A stretch of DNA of 64,000 bases from Pseudomonas sp. Irchel 3A7 (GCF_900187565.1 NZ_FYED01000002.1:243193-307192), one strand, 5' to 3'. Positions 39,788 through 54,279 are shown, numbered from the stretch's first letter. The notes: generated by a model from the letters alone, not told the origin. Numbers and translations are program-made.

Positions 39788-40468
39788 ATGCTGACTTGGT
39801 TACAACGCAACTCCCTGACTTTCCCGCCGCTGGAAAAAGCCATGCGCGACCCCAACGGTCTGTTGGCCGCCGGCGGCGACCTGTCTGCCGATCGGCTGAT
39901 CCAGGCCTACCGTCACGGCTGTTTTCCATGGTTCTCGGAAGGCCAGCCGATTCTCTGGTGGTCGCCGGATCCGCGCACCGTCCTGTTTCCCGACGAACTG
40001 CACGTTTCCCGCAGCTTGAACAAACTGCTGCGCCAACAACGTTATCAAGTGACCTTCGACCAGGACTTTTCCGCCGTCATTCGCGCCTGCGCCGCCCCAC
40101 GGGAGTACGCCGACGGCACCTGGATCACCGAGGCCATGCAGGACGCCTACCTGGAGTTGCATCATCGCGGTTTCGCGCACTCGGTGGAGGTCTGGGACCA
40201 GGGCACGCTCGTCGGCGGGCTGTACGGCCTGGCGATGGGCCGGCTGTTTTTCGGCGAATCCATGTTCAGCCGCGCCGACAACGCCTCCAAATATGGCTTT
40301 GCCACACTGGTCAGACATCTGAAAGACTCGGGTTTTGTGCTCATCGACTGTCAGATGCCCACCGACCATCTGCACAGCCTGGGCGCACGGGCGATTCCCC
40401 GCAGCGCATTTGCCGGCTACCTGGCGCAGTATCTGGATCAACCCAGCCGTGCCACCTGGGTTTGCTGA
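39788..40468 (+). CDS. aat: leucyl/phenylalanyl-tRNA--protein transferase
   Basis: A 226-residue cytoplasmic enzyme that attaches Leu or Phe from tRNA to proteins with N-terminal Arg or Lys, creating N-degrons for ClpS-ClpAP. Family stretches are [60 protein letters not shown] and [16 protein letters not shown]. The ATG at 39788 gives the usual N-terminus. The next gene, bpt, follows after 67 bp. Confidence 0.96.
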   Translation: MLTWLQRNSLTFPPLEKAMRDPNGLLAAGGDLSADRLIQAYRHGCFPWFSEGQPILWWSPDPRTVLFPDELHVSRSLNKLLRQQRYQVTFDQDFSAVIRACAAPREYADGTWITEAMQDAYLELHHRGFAHSVEVWDQGTLVGGLYGLAMGRLFFGESMFSRADNASKYGFATLVRHLKDSGFVLIDCQMPTDHLHSLGARAIPRSAFAGYLAQYLDQPSRATWVC

Positions 40469-40535
40469 GCGACTTTTGCGCGCGTGGCTTACACTTAGAG
40501 ACGCCCCTAATTAAAAGCTTATCCGAGGGTTGATC

Positions 40536-41243
40536 ATGACCGAGTTGGCGCGCTTGAAGTTTTATGCCACTCAGCCCCATTCTTGCAGCTATCTGCCCGA
40601 GGAGCAGGCCACGACCCTGTTTCTCGACCCCAGTCAGCCCATGGATGTGCATGTCTATGCAGACCTGTCGGAAATGGGTTTTCGTCGCAGTGGCGACCAC
40701 TTGTATCGCCCCCATTGCCAGAACTGCAATGCGTGCGTGCCGGCGCGCATTCCTGTTGCGCAATTCACACCCAACCGTCAGCAGAAACGCATTTTCAAGC
40801 GCAACGCCGACTTGCAGGTACGCCCGGCCAAGCCAGGATTCAGCGAAGAGTATTTCGACCTTTATCAGCGTTACATAGAAGAGCGGCATGCCGACGGCGA
40901 CATGTACCCACCCAGTCGCGATCAGTTTTCGACGTTCCTGGTGCGCGACCTGCCGTTTTCCCGGTTCTACGAATTCCGCCTCGACGGCCGGTTGCTGGCG
41001 ATTGCCGTCACTGACCTTCTGCCGAACGGTCTGTCGGCGGTCTACACCTTCTACGAACCCGACGAAGAGCGTCGCAGCCTGGGGCGTTATGCCATCCTCT
41101 GGCAAATCGCCGAGGCCCGGCGCCTGGGGCTGGATGCGGTCTATCTGGGTTACTGGATCAAGAACTGCAAAAAAATGAGCTACAAGACCCAGTATCGCCC
41201 CATTGAATTGCTGGTTAACCAGCGTTGGGTCGTTCTGAACTAG
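40536..41243 (+). CDS. bpt: leucyl-D/E transferase (arginyltransferase family)
   Basis: A 235-residue ATE1-family aminoacyl-tRNA transferase. The bacterial Bpt enzymes add Leu to N-terminal Asp or Glu, feeding the N-degron pathway. Typical features are the N-terminal [15 protein letters not shown], the four-Cys-like [13 protein letters not shown], the [15 protein letters not shown] stretch, and [25 protein letters not shown] lies before ATG 40536. It is in an operon-like run with aat and infA. Confidence 0.93.
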   Translation: MTELARLKFYATQPHSCSYLPEEQATTLFLDPSQPMDVHVYADLSEMGFRRSGDHLYRPHCQNCNACVPARIPVAQFTPNRQQKRIFKRNADLQVRPAKPGFSEEYFDLYQRYIEERHADGDMYPPSRDQFSTFLVRDLPFSRFYEFRLDGRLLAIAVTDLLPNGLSAVYTFYEPDEERRSLGRYAILWQIAEARRLGLDAVYLGYWIKNCKKMSYKTQYRPIELLVNQRWVVLN

Positions 41244-41355
41244 AGCACACCCTTAAACCCCTTGGCTTGACCCCCACTTTTCGGGCACAATGCACGCCGC
41301 TTTTGCCTGGCGCAGTTGCACCGGGCCATTCACTGGACACCGAGGGCTTTACTGC

Positions 41356-41574
41356 ATGTCGAAAGAAGACAGCTTCGAAATGGAAGGCACTGTCGTCGAC
41401 ACCCTGCCCAACACCATGTTTCGCGTGGAGTTGGAAAATGGGCACGTCGTAACCGCGCATATTTCCGGCAAGATGCGCAAGAACTACATTCGTATTCTTA
41501 CCGGTGACAAAGTGCGCGTCGAGCTGACGCCCTATGACTTGAGCAAAGGGCGCATCACTTACCGCGCTCGCTAA
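41356..41574 (+). CDS. infA: translation initiation factor IF-1
   Basis: A 72-residue OB-fold protein that binds the ribosomal A site during initiation. The whole sequence is recognisable ([54 protein letters not shown]). I chose ATG 41356; the longer open frame is 5' noncoding. A strong terminator follows 14 bp after the stop. Confidence 0.98.
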
Positions 41575-41588
41575 TCAAGTCAATACAA

Positions 41589-41614
41589 AACGCCCGGCAT
41601 TGCCGGGCGTTTTT
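41589..41614 (+). terminator. intrinsic terminator of infA
   Basis: ACGCCCGGCATTGCCGGGCG followed by TTTTTG. Stem CGCCCGGC/GCCGGGCG with a 2-base ATTloop region. It ends the aat-bpt-infA run. Confidence 0.9.
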
Positions 41615-41650
41615 GTTTGCCTGAAACAACCTCAAGTCGGCGCAGATCCC

Positions 41651-41742
41651 CTGTGGGAGCGAGCCTGCTCGCGAAGGCGATTTGTGATTCAGCATTGATG
41701 TCGAATGACCTGGCGCTTTCGCGAGCAGGCTCGCTCCCACAG
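41651..41742. repeat. BIME
   Basis: Inverted cores CTGTGGGAGCGAGCCTGCTC and complement around a spacer with AGCATTGATGTCGAATGACC. It lies between the infA terminator and the clpA terminator. Confidence 0.92.
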
Positions 41743-41770
41743 GTGCCAACTCAATAACAGACAGACAGCA

Positions 41771-41798
41771 AAAAGGCGCCAAACGGCGCCTTTTTGCT
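41771..41798. terminator. bidirectional terminator between infA and clpA
   Basis: AAAAAGGCGCCAAACGGCGC followed by CTTTTTG. Stem GGCGCC/GGCGCC with A-run on one side and T-run on the other; it can end clpA transcription and back up the infA terminator. Confidence 0.85.
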
Positions 41799-41813
41799 TT
41801 GTTGCGATCAACG

Positions 41814-44084
41814 TCAGGCCATTTCCGCCGTGGTCTCGAACTCGAAGGTCAGCTCGCCGTCCTTGATGTCGATGTGTACTACACCGCCATGTTCGGCCAG
41901 TTCGCCAAAGAGTATCTCCTCCGCCAATGGACGCTTGATCTTGTCCTGGATCAGGCGCGCCATGGGTCGAGCGCCCATCATCGCGTCGTAACCACCGGCC
42001 GCCAGCCAGCTGCGGGCAGCATCGGTGACTTCCAGCAGTACACGCTTGTCTTCCAGCTGAGCCTGAAGTTCGATAAGGAACTTGTCCACCACGCTCTTGA
42101 TGACCTCATGACTGAGGCGACCAAACTGGATGATGGTGTCCAGACGGTTACGGAATTCAGGCGTGAAGCTCTTCTTGATCACTTCCATCGCATCGGAGGA
42201 GTGATCCTGAAGGGTGAAGCCGATCGAGGCACGCGCCGCGGTTTCAGCACCGGCGTTGGTCGTCATGATGACGATCACGTTACGGAAGTCCGCCTTGCGC
42301 CCGTTGTTATCGGTCAGCGTACCGTGGTCCATGACCTGCAGCAGCAGGTTGAAGACTTCCGGATGCGCTTTCTCGATCTCATCGAGCAGCAGCACACAAT
42401 GTGGCTGCTTGGTAATGGCTTCAGTCAGCAAACCGCCCTGATCGAACCCGACATAACCAGGAGGCGCACCGATCAGACGCGATACGGTGTGACGTTCCAT
42501 GTACTCGGACATGTCGAATCGAACCAGCTCGACACCCAATGCCTTGGCCAGCTGACGCGCCGCTTCGGTTTTACCGACACCGGTAGGACCGGCGAACAGG
42601 AACGAACCGACAGGCTTGTCAGGCGACTTGAGACCGGCGCGGGACAACTTGATCGCGGTCGCCAGGGAGTCGATCGCGGCATCCTGACCGAACACGGTCA
42701 ACTTCAGGTCACGCTCAAGGTTACGCAGCAACTCTTTGTCGGAGCTGGTGACGTGTTTTGGCGGAATCCGCGCGATTTTCGCGACGATATCCTCAACCTG
42801 AGGCACTTCGATGCGTTTTACGCGCTTCTCGATCGGTTGCAGGCGCTGATAGGCACCCGCCTCGTCGATGACATCGATGGCCTTGTCCGGCATGTGCCGG
42901 TCATTGATGTAGCGCGACGCCAGTTCGGCAGCGGCACGCAGGGCTTCATCGCTGTACTCGATGTTGTGGTGAGTCTCGAAACGCCCCTTCAAGCCACGCA
43001 GGATACCGATGGTGTCTTCCACCGACGGTTCCGACACATCGACCTTCTGGAAGCGTCGTGCCAGGGCACGGTCTTTCTCGAAGATGCCGCGAAATTCCTG
43101 GAACGTAGTCGAACCGATGCACCGGATATCACCGGACGACAGCAGCGGCTTGAGCAGGTTGGAAGCATCCATGACGCCACCGGACGCGGCACCCGCACCG
43201 ATGATGGTATGGATTTCGTCGATGAACAGGATCGCCTGCGGACGTTTTTTCAGCTCATTGAGCAACGCCTTGAAGCGCTTCTCGAAATCGCCGCGGTATT
43301 TGGTCCCGGCCAGCAAGGCGCCCAGGTCAAGGGAATACACCACGCTGTTGGCCAGCAGGTCCGGTACCTGGTTGTCGACAATGCGTTTGGCCAGGCCTTC
43401 GGCAATCGCGGTTTTACCCACGCCCGCCTCGCCCACCAGCAGCGGATTGTTTTTGCGACGACGCGCCAGGATCTGCGCAACGCGTTCGACTTCCAGCTCA
43501 CGGCCTACCAGCGGATCGATGCGACCCTGGCGCGCGAGTTCGTTCAGATTGCTGGCATAAGCATCCAGAGGATTGCCTGAAGAAGAAGACTCACCGCCCT
43601 CATCGTCCTGCATATCTTGCTCGCCCTCAGAGTGATCGCCGTGCCCTGGCACTTTGGAAATGCCGTGGGCGATGTAATTGACGACATCGATTCGGGCAAC
43701 GCTCTGCTGTTTCAGCAGGAACACTGCCTGACTCTCTTGCTCACTGAAGATCGCGACCAGCACATTGGCGCCAGTCACTTCGCGTTTGCCCGAGCTCTGT
43801 ACGTGAAACACAGCACGTTGCAGGACACGCTGGAAGCCCAGGGTTGGCTGGGTTTCACGATCCTCGTCATGCACGGGGATCAATGGCGTGGTGGAGTCGA
43901 TGAACTCCTGCAGGTCATGCTTGAGTTTGTCGAGGTTTGCGCCGCACGCACGCAAAACGGTGGCGGCAGCCTCATTATCCAATAGGGCCAGCAGGAGATG
44001 CTCGACGGTCATGAATTCATGACGCTTCGAACGGGCCTCCTTGAAGGCAAGATTGAGGGTGACTTCGAGCTCGCGGTTTAACAT
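41814..44084 (-). CDS. clpA: ATP-dependent Clp protease ATP-binding subunit ClpA
   Basis: A 756-residue AAA+ unfoldase that feeds substrates, including N-degron proteins from ClpS, to ClpP. The N-domain (residues about 1-145) binds ClpS. The two AAA+ modules have Walker A GEAGVGKTAIAEGLAKRI and GPTGVGKTEAARQLAKAL. Sensor and arginine-finger stretches such as GSTTFQEFRGIFEKDRALAR are present. It is downstream of clpS on the same strand. Confidence 0.97.
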   Translation of the reverse strand: MLNRELEVTLNLAFKEARSKRHEFMTVEHLLLALLDNEAAATVLRACGANLDKLKHDLQEFIDSTTPLIPVHDEDRETQPTLGFQRVLQRAVFHVQSSGKREVTGANVLVAIFSEQESQAVFLLKQQSVARIDVVNYIAHGISKVPGHGDHSEGEQDMQDDEGGESSSSGNPLDAYASNLNELARQGRIDPLVGRELEVERVAQILARRRKNNPLLVGEAGVGKTAIAEGLAKRIVDNQVPDLLANSVVYSLDLGALLAGTKYRGDFEKRFKALLNELKKRPQAILFIDEIHTIIGAGAASGGVMDASNLLKPLLSSGDIRCIGSTTFQEFRGIFEKDRALARRFQKVDVSEPSVEDTIGILRGLKGRFETHHNIEYSDEALRAAAELASRYINDRHMPDKAIDVIDEAGAYQRLQPIEKRVKRIEVPQVEDIVAKIARIPPKHVTSSDKELLRNLERDLKLTVFGQDAAIDSLATAIKLSRAGLKSPDKPVGSFLFAGPTGVGKTEAARQLAKALGVELVRFDMSEYMERHTVSRLIGAPPGYVGFDQGGLLTEAITKQPHCVLLLDEIEKAHPEVFNLLLQVMDHGTLTDNNGRKADFRNVIVIMTTNAGAETAARASIGFTLQDHSSDAMEVIKKSFTPEFRNRLDTIIQFGRLSHEVIKSVVDKFLIELQAQLEDKRVLLEVTDAARSWLAAGGYDAMMGARPMARLIQDKIKRPLAEEILFGELAEHGGVVHIDIKDGELTFEFETTAEMA

Positions 44085-44114
44085 AGCTTCACCTCATACC
44101 CAAGTGTCCGGCGA

Positions 44115-44477
44115 TTAACCGTCCTTCTCGATTTCACAGAGTAGCGGATGCTGGCTTTCCCTGGCGTACTGGTTGACCTGCATGGCCTTGGTCTCGGCGA
44201 TGTCGCGGGTAAACACTCCACATACTGCCCGTCCTTCTGTATGGACGGCCAGCATGACCTTGGTCGCCAGCTCGCGATTCAGGTTAAAAAACACCTCGAG
44301 CACTTCGACGACGAAATCCATCGGTGTGTAGTCATCATTAAACAAAACCACCTTGTACATCGGCGGCGCCTGTAAAGCAGGCTTAGCCTCCTGAACAGCA
44401 ATGCCTGCGGAATCGTCGTCGTGTAAATCAGGGCGATCCTGATTGAATGTTAGTCGAATCTGGCTGATTGCATGCAT
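44115..44477 (-). CDS. clpS: ATP-dependent Clp protease adaptor ClpS
   Basis: A 120-residue adaptor that recognises N-terminal Leu, Phe, Tyr or Trp and delivers proteins to ClpA. The core is [40 protein letters not shown] and the C-terminal [10 protein letters not shown]. The N-terminal 40 residues are a flexible extension. It is 30 bp upstream of clpA in the same operon and divergent from cspD. Confidence 0.96.
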   Translation of the reverse strand: MHAISQIRLTFNQDRPDLHDDDSAGIAVQEAKPALQAPPMYKVVLFNDDYTPMDFVVEVLEVFFNLNRELATKVMLAVHTEGRAVCGVFTRDIAETKAMQVNQYARESQHPLLCEIEKDG

Positions 44478-44701
44478 GGAAAGAAAGGTTCGTCAGTTGT
44501 GCAAATACAGTGGTGGGGGCACCCATTAACGTTTTCAACTCCGACTGCCGGGTCACCTTGACTATCGGCAAAACGGTGTTACAACCAATAGAGCCCACAG
44601 TGGGTAAAAAAGGTCCGCGGAGTCAAATTTTTTCGAAGAAATGACTGCGGATGAACTGGATGATACTCCAGTGATGGAGTCTGTTGCAGAGGGAGTTGGG
44701 T

Positions 44702-44968
44702 ATGTCAGGCGTCAAGGTCAGTGGCAAGGTGAAATGGTTCAACAACGCCAAGGGTTACGGTTTCATTAACGAGGATGGCAAAAGCGAAGATCTGTTTGCC
44801 CATTACTCAGCCATCCAGATGGACGGCTATAAAACCTTGAAGGCCGGCCAGGCGGTCGTCTTCGAAATCATCCAGGGGCCAAAGGGCTTGCATGCCGTCA
44901 ATATCAGCGCCCCTGTAGAGGCTTCGAAAACCACGACACCTGCCACGCAACAGTCCGTGACGGTCTGA
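44702..44968 (+). CDS. cspD: cold shock domain protein CspD
   Basis: An 88-residue protein with one cold-shock domain; the RNA-binding motifs are KGYGFIN and DLFAHYSAI. The 18-residue tail ([18 protein letters not shown]) marks it as the CspD type, which in E. coli binds single-stranded DNA and inhibits replication. GGGAG precedes ATG 44702. It diverges from clpS, the same arrangement as in E. coli. ACTGGA-N6-TCCAGT at 44655-44672 is a small dyad in its upstream region. Confidence 0.93.
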   Translation: MSGVKVSGKVKWFNNAKGYGFINEDGKSEDLFAHYSAIQMDGYKTLKAGQAVVFEIIQGPKGLHAVNISAPVEASKTTTPATQQSVTV

Positions 44969-44993
44969 CACCGCACCGTCATCCAGTCATAAA

Positions 44994-45031
44994 AAAACCG
45001 CCCGACTCAATCATTTGAATCGGGCGGTTTT
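44994..45031. terminator. bidirectional terminator between cspD and icd
   Basis: AAAACCGCCCGA and TCGGGCGGTTTT flank CTCAATCATTTGAA, giving a 12-base-pair stem with A-run and T-run; it serves both convergent genes. Confidence 0.92.
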
Positions 45032-45049
45032 CGTACGTCTGTCGCTTGC

Positions 45050-46306
45050 TTACATGTGCTTGATCAACGCCTCACCGAATCCGGAAGACGAAACCAGCGT
45101 GGCGCCTTCCATCAGACGCTCGAAGTCATAGGTCACGGTCTTGGCCTTGATCGCGCCATTGGTGCCCTTGATGATCAGGTCCGCCGCCTCGGTCCAGCCC
45201 AGATGGCGCAGCATCATTTCCGCCGAAAGAATCACCGAACCCGGGTTGACCTGGTCCTTGCCGGCATACTTCGGCGCAGTACCGTGGGTCGCCTCGAACA
45301 TGGCCACGGTGTCGGACAGGTTGGCGCCCGGCGCGATACCGATACCGCCCACTTCCGCCGCCAGGGCATCGGAGAGGTAGTCACCGTTGAGGTTGAGCGT
45401 GGCGATCACGTCGTATTCGGCCGGACGCAGCAGGATCTGCTGGAGCATGGCGTCGGCAATGGCGTCCTTGACGATGACTTCGCGGCCGGTTTTGGGGTTC
45501 TTGAACTTCATCCACGGGCCGCCATCGAGCAGCTCGGCGCCGAACTCTTCCTTCGCCACCTCATAGCCCCAGTCCTTGAAGGCACCTTCGGTGAATTTCA
45601 TGATGTTGCCCTTGTGCACGATGGTCAGCGACTTGCGGTCGTTGTCCACTACATATTGCAGGGCCTTGCGCACCAGACGCTTGGTGCCTTCCTTGGATAC
45701 CGGCTTGATGCCGATACCGCAGTCCTGGTCGAAACGGATCTTGGTGACGCCCATTTCTTCTTTCAGGAACTTGATGACTTTAGTGGCTTCCGGCGAGCCG
45801 GCCTTCCACTCGATACCGGCATAGATGTCTTCGGAGTTCTCGCGGAAGATCACCATGTCGACGTCGCCAGGCTTTTTCACCGGGCTTGGCACGCCCTCGA
45901 ACCACACCACAGGTCGCAGGCACACATACAGGTCAAGCTGCTGGCGCAGCGCCACGTTGAGCGAACGGATGCCACCACCGACCGGAGTGGTCAGCGGCCC
46001 CTTGATGGAAACGACGTAATCTTTTACGGCGTCCAGGGTTTCCTGGGGCAGCCAGGTGTCCTGGTCGTAGACCTGGGTGGCCTTTTCACCGGCGTAGACT
46101 TCCATCCAGGAAATCTTGCGCTTGCCCCCGTAGGCCTTTTCCACAGCAGCATCAACCACTTTGATCATGACGGGACTGACGTCGACGCCAATGCCGTCGC
46201 CTTCAATGAACGGGATGATCGGATTATCAGGAACATTGAGAGAATGGTCTGCGTTGACGGTGATTTTGTCGCCGACGGCTGGAACCTGAATCTTCTTGTA
46301 ACCCAT
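45050..46306 (-). CDS. icd: NADP-dependent isocitrate dehydrogenase, dimeric (Icd)
   Basis: A 418-residue TCA-cycle enzyme oxidising isocitrate to 2-oxoglutarate with [17 protein letters not shown], the substrate-binding [20 protein letters not shown] (with the regulatory Ser), and [19 protein letters not shown] [13 protein letters not shown] are typical. GGAG lies before ATG 46306; a longer upstream frame is not used. The unrelated monomeric isozyme is divergently encoded at 46824. Confidence 0.97.
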   Translation of the reverse strand: MGYKKIQVPAVGDKITVNADHSLNVPDNPIIPFIEGDGIGVDVSPVMIKVVDAAVEKAYGGKRKISWMEVYAGEKATQVYDQDTWLPQETLDAVKDYVVSIKGPLTTPVGGGIRSLNVALRQQLDLYVCLRPVVWFEGVPSPVKKPGDVDMVIFRENSEDIYAGIEWKAGSPEATKVIKFLKEEMGVTKIRFDQDCGIGIKPVSKEGTKRLVRKALQYVVDNDRKSLTIVHKGNIMKFTEGAFKDWGYEVAKEEFGAELLDGGPWMKFKNPKTGREVIVKDAIADAMLQQILLRPAEYDVIATLNLNGDYLSDALAAEVGGIGIAPGANLSDTVAMFEATHGTAPKYAGKDQVNPGSVILSAEMMLRHLGWTEAADLIIKGTNGAIKAKTVTYDFERLMEGATLVSSSGFGEALIKHM

Positions 46307-49049
<2,743 letters not shown>

Positions 49050-49065
49050 GGTTGTAGTGATGCAA

Positions 49066-49094
49066 AGAAACCCCGGCCCCGTGCCGGGGTTTCT
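49066..49094 (+). terminator. intrinsic terminator of idh
   Basis: AGAAACCCCGGC and GCCGGGGTTTCT around CCCGT, followed by GTTTAA. Confidence 0.85.
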
Positions 49095-49122
49095 GTTTAA
49101 GCGTATCTGCCGAAACCGGCCC

Positions 49123-49214
49123 TTGTGGGAGCGAGCCTGCTCGCGAATGCGGTTTATCATTCGACATCGATGCTGGCTGACCCACCGCTTTCGCGAGCAG
49201 GCTCGCTCCCACAG
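49123..49214. repeat. BIME
   Basis: Inverted cores TTGTGGGAGCGAGCCTGCTC and complement around a spacer with ATTCGACATCGATGCTGGCT, nearly the same spacer as at 57808-57899. Confidence 0.92.
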
Positions 49215-49265
49215 GGGCCGGTTTCCATATTGAAATCTTTGCACCCCTGAACTGGAGGTAATCCC

Positions 49266-49712
49266 ATGGACTGGCAACCCCACATCACCGTCGCCACCAT
49301 CATCGAAGACAACGGCCGCTTCCTGATGGTCGAAGAGCTCAAGCACGGACGAACGGTACTCAACCAGCCCGCCGGCCACCTGGATCCGGACGAAACCCTC
49401 ACCGAAGCCGCCGTACGCGAAACCCTCGAGGAAACCGGCTGGGACGTCGAACCGACCGGGGTGCTGGGCATTTATCTCTATACCGCGCCGAGCAACGGCG
49501 TCACCTACCAACGGGTGTGCTTCATTGCCAAACCGCTGAAACACCACCCCGACTATCAACTGGACGACGGCATCGTCGGCGCCAAGTGGCTGACCCGCGA
49601 GGAGTTGATCGAGCAGCGCGAGCACTGGCGCAGCGAGCTGATCATCCGCTGCATCGACGACTATCTGGACGGTAAACACTTCGGTCTCGAACTGATCCGT
49701 CCTTCTCTTTAG
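49266..49712 (+). CDS. nudJ: Nudix hydrolase NudJ (phosphatase)
   Basis: A 148-residue Nudix enzyme; E. coli NudJ acts on HMP-pyrophosphate, dihydroneopterin- and nucleotide di/triphosphates. The Nudix box is GHLDPDETLTEAAVRETLEE followed by TGW. Typical starting stretch PHITVATIIEDNGRFLMVEE and VCFIAKPL are present. Position upstream of mnmA is conserved with E. coli. GGAGG precedes the ATG at 49266. Confidence 0.93.
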   Translation: MDWQPHITVATIIEDNGRFLMVEELKHGRTVLNQPAGHLDPDETLTEAAVRETLEETGWDVEPTGVLGIYLYTAPSNGVTYQRVCFIAKPLKHHPDYQLDDGIVGAKWLTREELIEQREHWRSELIIRCIDDYLDGKHFGLELIRPSL

Positions 49713-49729
49713 CCTTGCAGGCCCGAGCC

Positions 49730-49738
49730 TGTTAGAAT
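49730..49738 (+). promoter_or_regulatory. extended -10 promoter of mnmA
   Basis: TGTTAGAAT fits an extended -10 (TGnTATAAT with one mismatch), 34 bases before the mnmA ATG. No -35 of consensus quality is needed for such promoters, and none is seen. Confidence 0.55.
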
Positions 49739-49771
49739 CGCGTCCTTTTTCAAGACACTCATTGAATACCT

Positions 49772-50905
49772 ATGCGTGATCCAGCCCCTTCTGACACACA
49801 AAAGAAGCGCGTCATTGTCGGTATGTCCGGCGGCGTGGACTCTTCCGTTTCCGCTCTCCTGCTGATCGAGCAGGGCTATGAGGTGGAAGGCCTGTTCATG
49901 AAGAACTGGGAAGAAGACGATGGAACGGAATACTGCACCGCCATGGATGACCTGGCGGACGCCCAGGCCGTGTGCGACAAGATTGGCATCAAGCTGCACA
50001 CCGCCAACTTCGCCGCCGAGTACTGGGACAACGTGTTCGAGCACTTCCTGGCCGAATACAAGGCCGGTCGCACGCCGAACCCGGACATCCTGTGCAACCG
50101 CGAAATCAAGTTCAAGGCGTTCCTCGACTACGCCATGATGCTCGGCGCCGACCTGATCGCCACCGGTCACTACGTGCGTCGCCGCGACATCGACGGCCGC
50201 ACCGAATTGCTCAAAGGCCTGGATCCGAACAAGGACCAGAGTTACTTCCTGCATGCGGTCGGCGGCGAACAGATCGCCAAGACCCTGTTCCCGGTCGGCG
50301 AACTGGAAAAACCCCAGGTCCGTGCAATTGCCGAGAAATACGAACTGGCGACCGCGAAGAAAAAGGATTCCACCGGGATCTGCTTCATCGGCGAGCGCCG
50401 CTTCAGCGATTTCCTCAAGCAATACCTGCCGGCGCAACCGGGCGAAATCAAAACCCCCGAAGGCGAAGTCATCGGCCGTCACCACGGCTTGATGTACCAC
50501 ACCATCGGCCAGCGCCAGGGCCTCGGTATCGGCGGCCTGAAGGACGCCGGCGAAGAGCCGTGGTACGTGCTGATCAAGGACCTGGAACACAACGAGCTGA
50601 TCGTTGGCCAGGGCAATGACCACCCGTGGCTGTTCTCCCGCGCCCTGCTCGCTTCCGACATCTATTGGGTCAACCCGATCGACCTGAGCCAGCCGCGCAA
50701 ACTGACCGCCAAGGTCCGCTATCGCCAGAGCGACCAGCCTTGCACCCTGGAAAAGACCGCCAGCGGTTATCGCGCGACCTTCGATGACCCACAACGTGCG
50801 GTCACTCCGGGTCAGTCCGTGGTGTTCTACGACGGTGAAATCTGCCTCGGCGGCGGCGTGATCGAAGTCGCCGAACCCTGGACAAGCAAAGGCCAGCAAC
50901 AATGA
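49772..50905 (+). CDS. mnmA: tRNA-specific 2-thiouridylase MnmA
   Basis: A 377-residue enzyme that makes 2-thiouridine at U34 of tRNA-Lys, -Glu and -Gln, using sulfur from TusE. The PP-loop is [18 protein letters not shown]; catalytic Cys residues lie in [12 protein letters not shown] and [27 protein letters not shown] belongs to the central domain. It overlaps hflD (ATGA). The TusDCBE relay that supplies it is at 27-28.6 kb in this window. Confidence 0.97.
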   Translation: MRDPAPSDTQKKRVIVGMSGGVDSSVSALLLIEQGYEVEGLFMKNWEEDDGTEYCTAMDDLADAQAVCDKIGIKLHTANFAAEYWDNVFEHFLAEYKAGRTPNPDILCNREIKFKAFLDYAMMLGADLIATGHYVRRRDIDGRTELLKGLDPNKDQSYFLHAVGGEQIAKTLFPVGELEKPQVRAIAEKYELATAKKKDSTGICFIGERRFSDFLKQYLPAQPGEIKTPEGEVIGRHHGLMYHTIGQRQGLGIGGLKDAGEEPWYVLIKDLEHNELIVGQGNDHPWLFSRALLASDIYWVNPIDLSQPRKLTAKVRYRQSDQPCTLEKTASGYRATFDDPQRAVTPGQSVVFYDGEICLGGGVIEVAEPWTSKGQQQ

Positions 50906-51525
50906 GCCCGACTCAGGAGCAACTGACGGCGCTGGGCGGCGTGTTTCTCGCCGCGGTGCTGGTGGACAAGATCGCCAAGACCGGACAGACCAGCGAAGCC
51001 GGCCTGACCTGCATGCTCGGCAGCCTGTTGATCCGCGACCCCAAGGACACCCTGGAAGTCTACGGCGGCGACGACATCAATCTGCGCGAAGGCTATCGCG
51101 CCTTGATCGGCGCCCTGGAACGCGACCCGAGCGCCCTGCAGCGCGAACCGTTGCGCTATGCACTGGCCATGCTCGGCCTTGAGCGTCAGCTGGCCAAGCG
51201 CAATGACATGCTGGACGTGATCGGCAAACGCCTGCCGCAGATCCAGTCCCAGGTCGAACACTTCGGCCCGGCTCACGAGAACGTGATCGCCGCGTGCGGC
51301 GCGCTGTACCAGGACACCCTGAGTACCCTGCGCCAGCGCATCCAGGTCCATGGTGACATGCGCAACCTGCAGCAACCGAGCAACGCCTCGAAAATCCGCG
51401 CCCTGTTGCTGGCCGGTATTCGTTCGGCACGCCTGTGGCGGCAATTGGGCGGTCATCGCTGGCAACTGGTGGTCAGTCGCCGCAAATTGCTCAAAGAGCT
51501 TTACCCACTGATGCGCAGCAGCTGA
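50902..51525 (+). CDS. hflD: HflD, high-frequency lysogenisation protein homologue
   Basis: A 207-residue helical, peripheral membrane-associated protein; the E. coli homologue interacts with phage lambda [22 protein letters not shown], the [20 protein letters not shown] stretch, and [20 protein letters not shown] are recognisable. It overlaps mnmA by four bases and precedes purB, the conserved order in gammaproteobacteria. Host function is not well known. Confidence 0.92.
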   Translation: MSPTQEQLTALGGVFLAAVLVDKIAKTGQTSEAGLTCMLGSLLIRDPKDTLEVYGGDDINLREGYRALIGALERDPSALQREPLRYALAMLGLERQLAKRNDMLDVIGKRLPQIQSQVEHFGPAHENVIAACGALYQDTLSTLRQRIQVHGDMRNLQQPSNASKIRALLLAGIRSARLWRQLGGHRWQLVVSRRKLLKELYPLMRSS

Positions 51526-51565
51526 AGCGCATCAACAACACCGTTTTGTAGTCAGTAACGCGTAA

Positions 51566-53023
<1,458 letters not shown>

Positions 53024-53044
53024 TCGACCGCTGGACCCTTTTGA

Positions 53045-53070
53045 GACGCCCGGCAGCGCCGGGCGTTTTT
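53045..53070 (+). terminator. intrinsic terminator of purB
   Basis: ACGCCCGGCAGCGCCGGGCG followed by TTTTTATT; perfect 8-9 bp stem with a short loop. Confidence 0.92.
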
Positions 53071-53109
53071 ATTCCCGTCTGAAAAGTGCTTTTTTTCAAT
53101 AGGTTACAC

Positions 53110-54279
53110 ATGAATCCTGACATTCCTCTTCAACTTCTGGGCGGCATCACGGCACGGGAATTCCTGCGCGACTACTGGCAGAAAAAACCGCTGCTGATCC
53201 GTCAGGCGATTCCTGACTTCGAAAGCCCGATCGACGCCGACGAACTGGCCGGCCTGGCGCTGGAAGAAGAAGTCGAATCGCGCCTGATCATCGAGAACGG
53301 CGAGCGTCCGTGGGAATTGCGTCGCGGCCCGTTTGCCGAAGACGAATTCAGCAAACTGCCGGAACGCGAATGGACCCTGCTGGTTCAAGCCGTTGACCAG
53401 TTCGTACCGGAAGTCAGCGAATTGCTGGAGCACTTCCGCTTCCTGCCGAGCTGGCGGATCGACGACGTGATGATCAGCTTCGCCGCCCCCGGTGGCAGTG
53501 TCGGTCCGCACTTCGACAACTACGACGTGTTCCTGCTGCAAGGCCACGGCAAGCGCAACTGGAAAATCGGCCAGATGTGCGACTCCGAAAGTCCGCTGCT
53601 GCAACATGCGGACCTGCGCATCCTTGCCGACTTCGAAGCCACCGACGAATGGGTCCTGGAACCGGGCGACATGCTGTACCTGCCGCCGCGCCTGGCCCAC
53701 TGCGGCGTGGCCGTCGACGACTGCCTGACTTACTCCGTCGGTTTCCGCGCCCCGAGCGCCGCTGAAGTGCTGACCCACTTCACCGACTTCCTCAGCCAGT
53801 TCCTGCCGGACGAAGAGCGCTACACCGACGCCGATGCACTGCCTGCGGCCGACCCGCATCAGATCCAGCACGACGCCCTCGACCGCCTGAAAAGCCTGCT
53901 GGCCGAGCACATGAGCGACGAACGCCTGCTGCTGACCTGGTTCGGCCAGTTCATGACCGAGCCGCGCTATCCGGAATTGGTGGTGGGCCCTGAAGACCTC
54001 GCCGAAGACGACGTACTCGGCGCACTGGAGCAAGGCGCGGTGCTGATTCGCAACCCGAGCGCCCGCCTGGCCTGGTCGGAGGTCGATGACGACCTGCTGC
54101 TGTTCGCCAGCGGCCAGAGCCGTTACCTGCCCGGCAAACTGCGCGAGCTGCTGAAAATGATCTGCGCCGCCGATGCCCTGCACCTCGACAACCTCGGCCA
54201 ATGGCTGAGCGATGAAGACGGTCGCGGCCTGCTGTGCGAACTGGTCAAGCAAGGAAGCCTGGGGTTTGCCGATGAATAA
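53110..54279 (+). CDS. roxA: ribosomal oxygenase RoxA (50S protein L16 arginine 3-hydroxylase)
   Basis: A 389-residue JmjC-type 2-oxoglutarate/Fe(II) oxygenase; E. coli YcfD hydroxylates Arg81 of ribosomal protein L16. The iron triad appears as His134 and Asp136 in GPHFDNYDVF, and His197 in PPRLAHCGVAV. The N-terminal FLRDYWQKKPLLIRQAIPDF is characteristic. AGGT lies before the ATG at 53110. It overlaps the next GNAT gene by eight bases. Confidence 0.92.
   Translation: MNPDIPLQLLGGITAREFLRDYWQKKPLLIRQAIPDFESPIDADELAGLALEEEVESRLIIENGERPWELRRGPFAEDEFSKLPEREWTLLVQAVDQFVPEVSELLEHFRFLPSWRIDDVMISFAAPGGSVGPHFDNYDVFLLQGHGKRNWKIGQMCDSESPLLQHADLRILADFEATDEWVLEPGDMLYLPPRLAHCGVAVDDCLTYSVGFRAPSAAEVLTHFTDFLSQFLPDEERYTDADALPAADPHQIQHDALDRLKSLLAEHMSDERLLLTWFGQFMTEPRYPELVVGPEDLAEDDVLGALEQGAVLIRNPSARLAWSEVDDDLLLFASGQSRYLPGKLRELLKMICAADALHLDNLGQWLSDEDGRGLLCELVKQGSLGFADE

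Noticed and set aside
41575..41813. tRNA gene near infA, as in E. coli (serW)
   Set aside because: The gap between infA and clpA holds two terminators and a BIME; no tRNA-like sequence was seen.
50902..51525. Phage-related function for hflD
   Set aside because: The gene is in its conserved housekeeping place between mnmA and purB; no phage genes are present.
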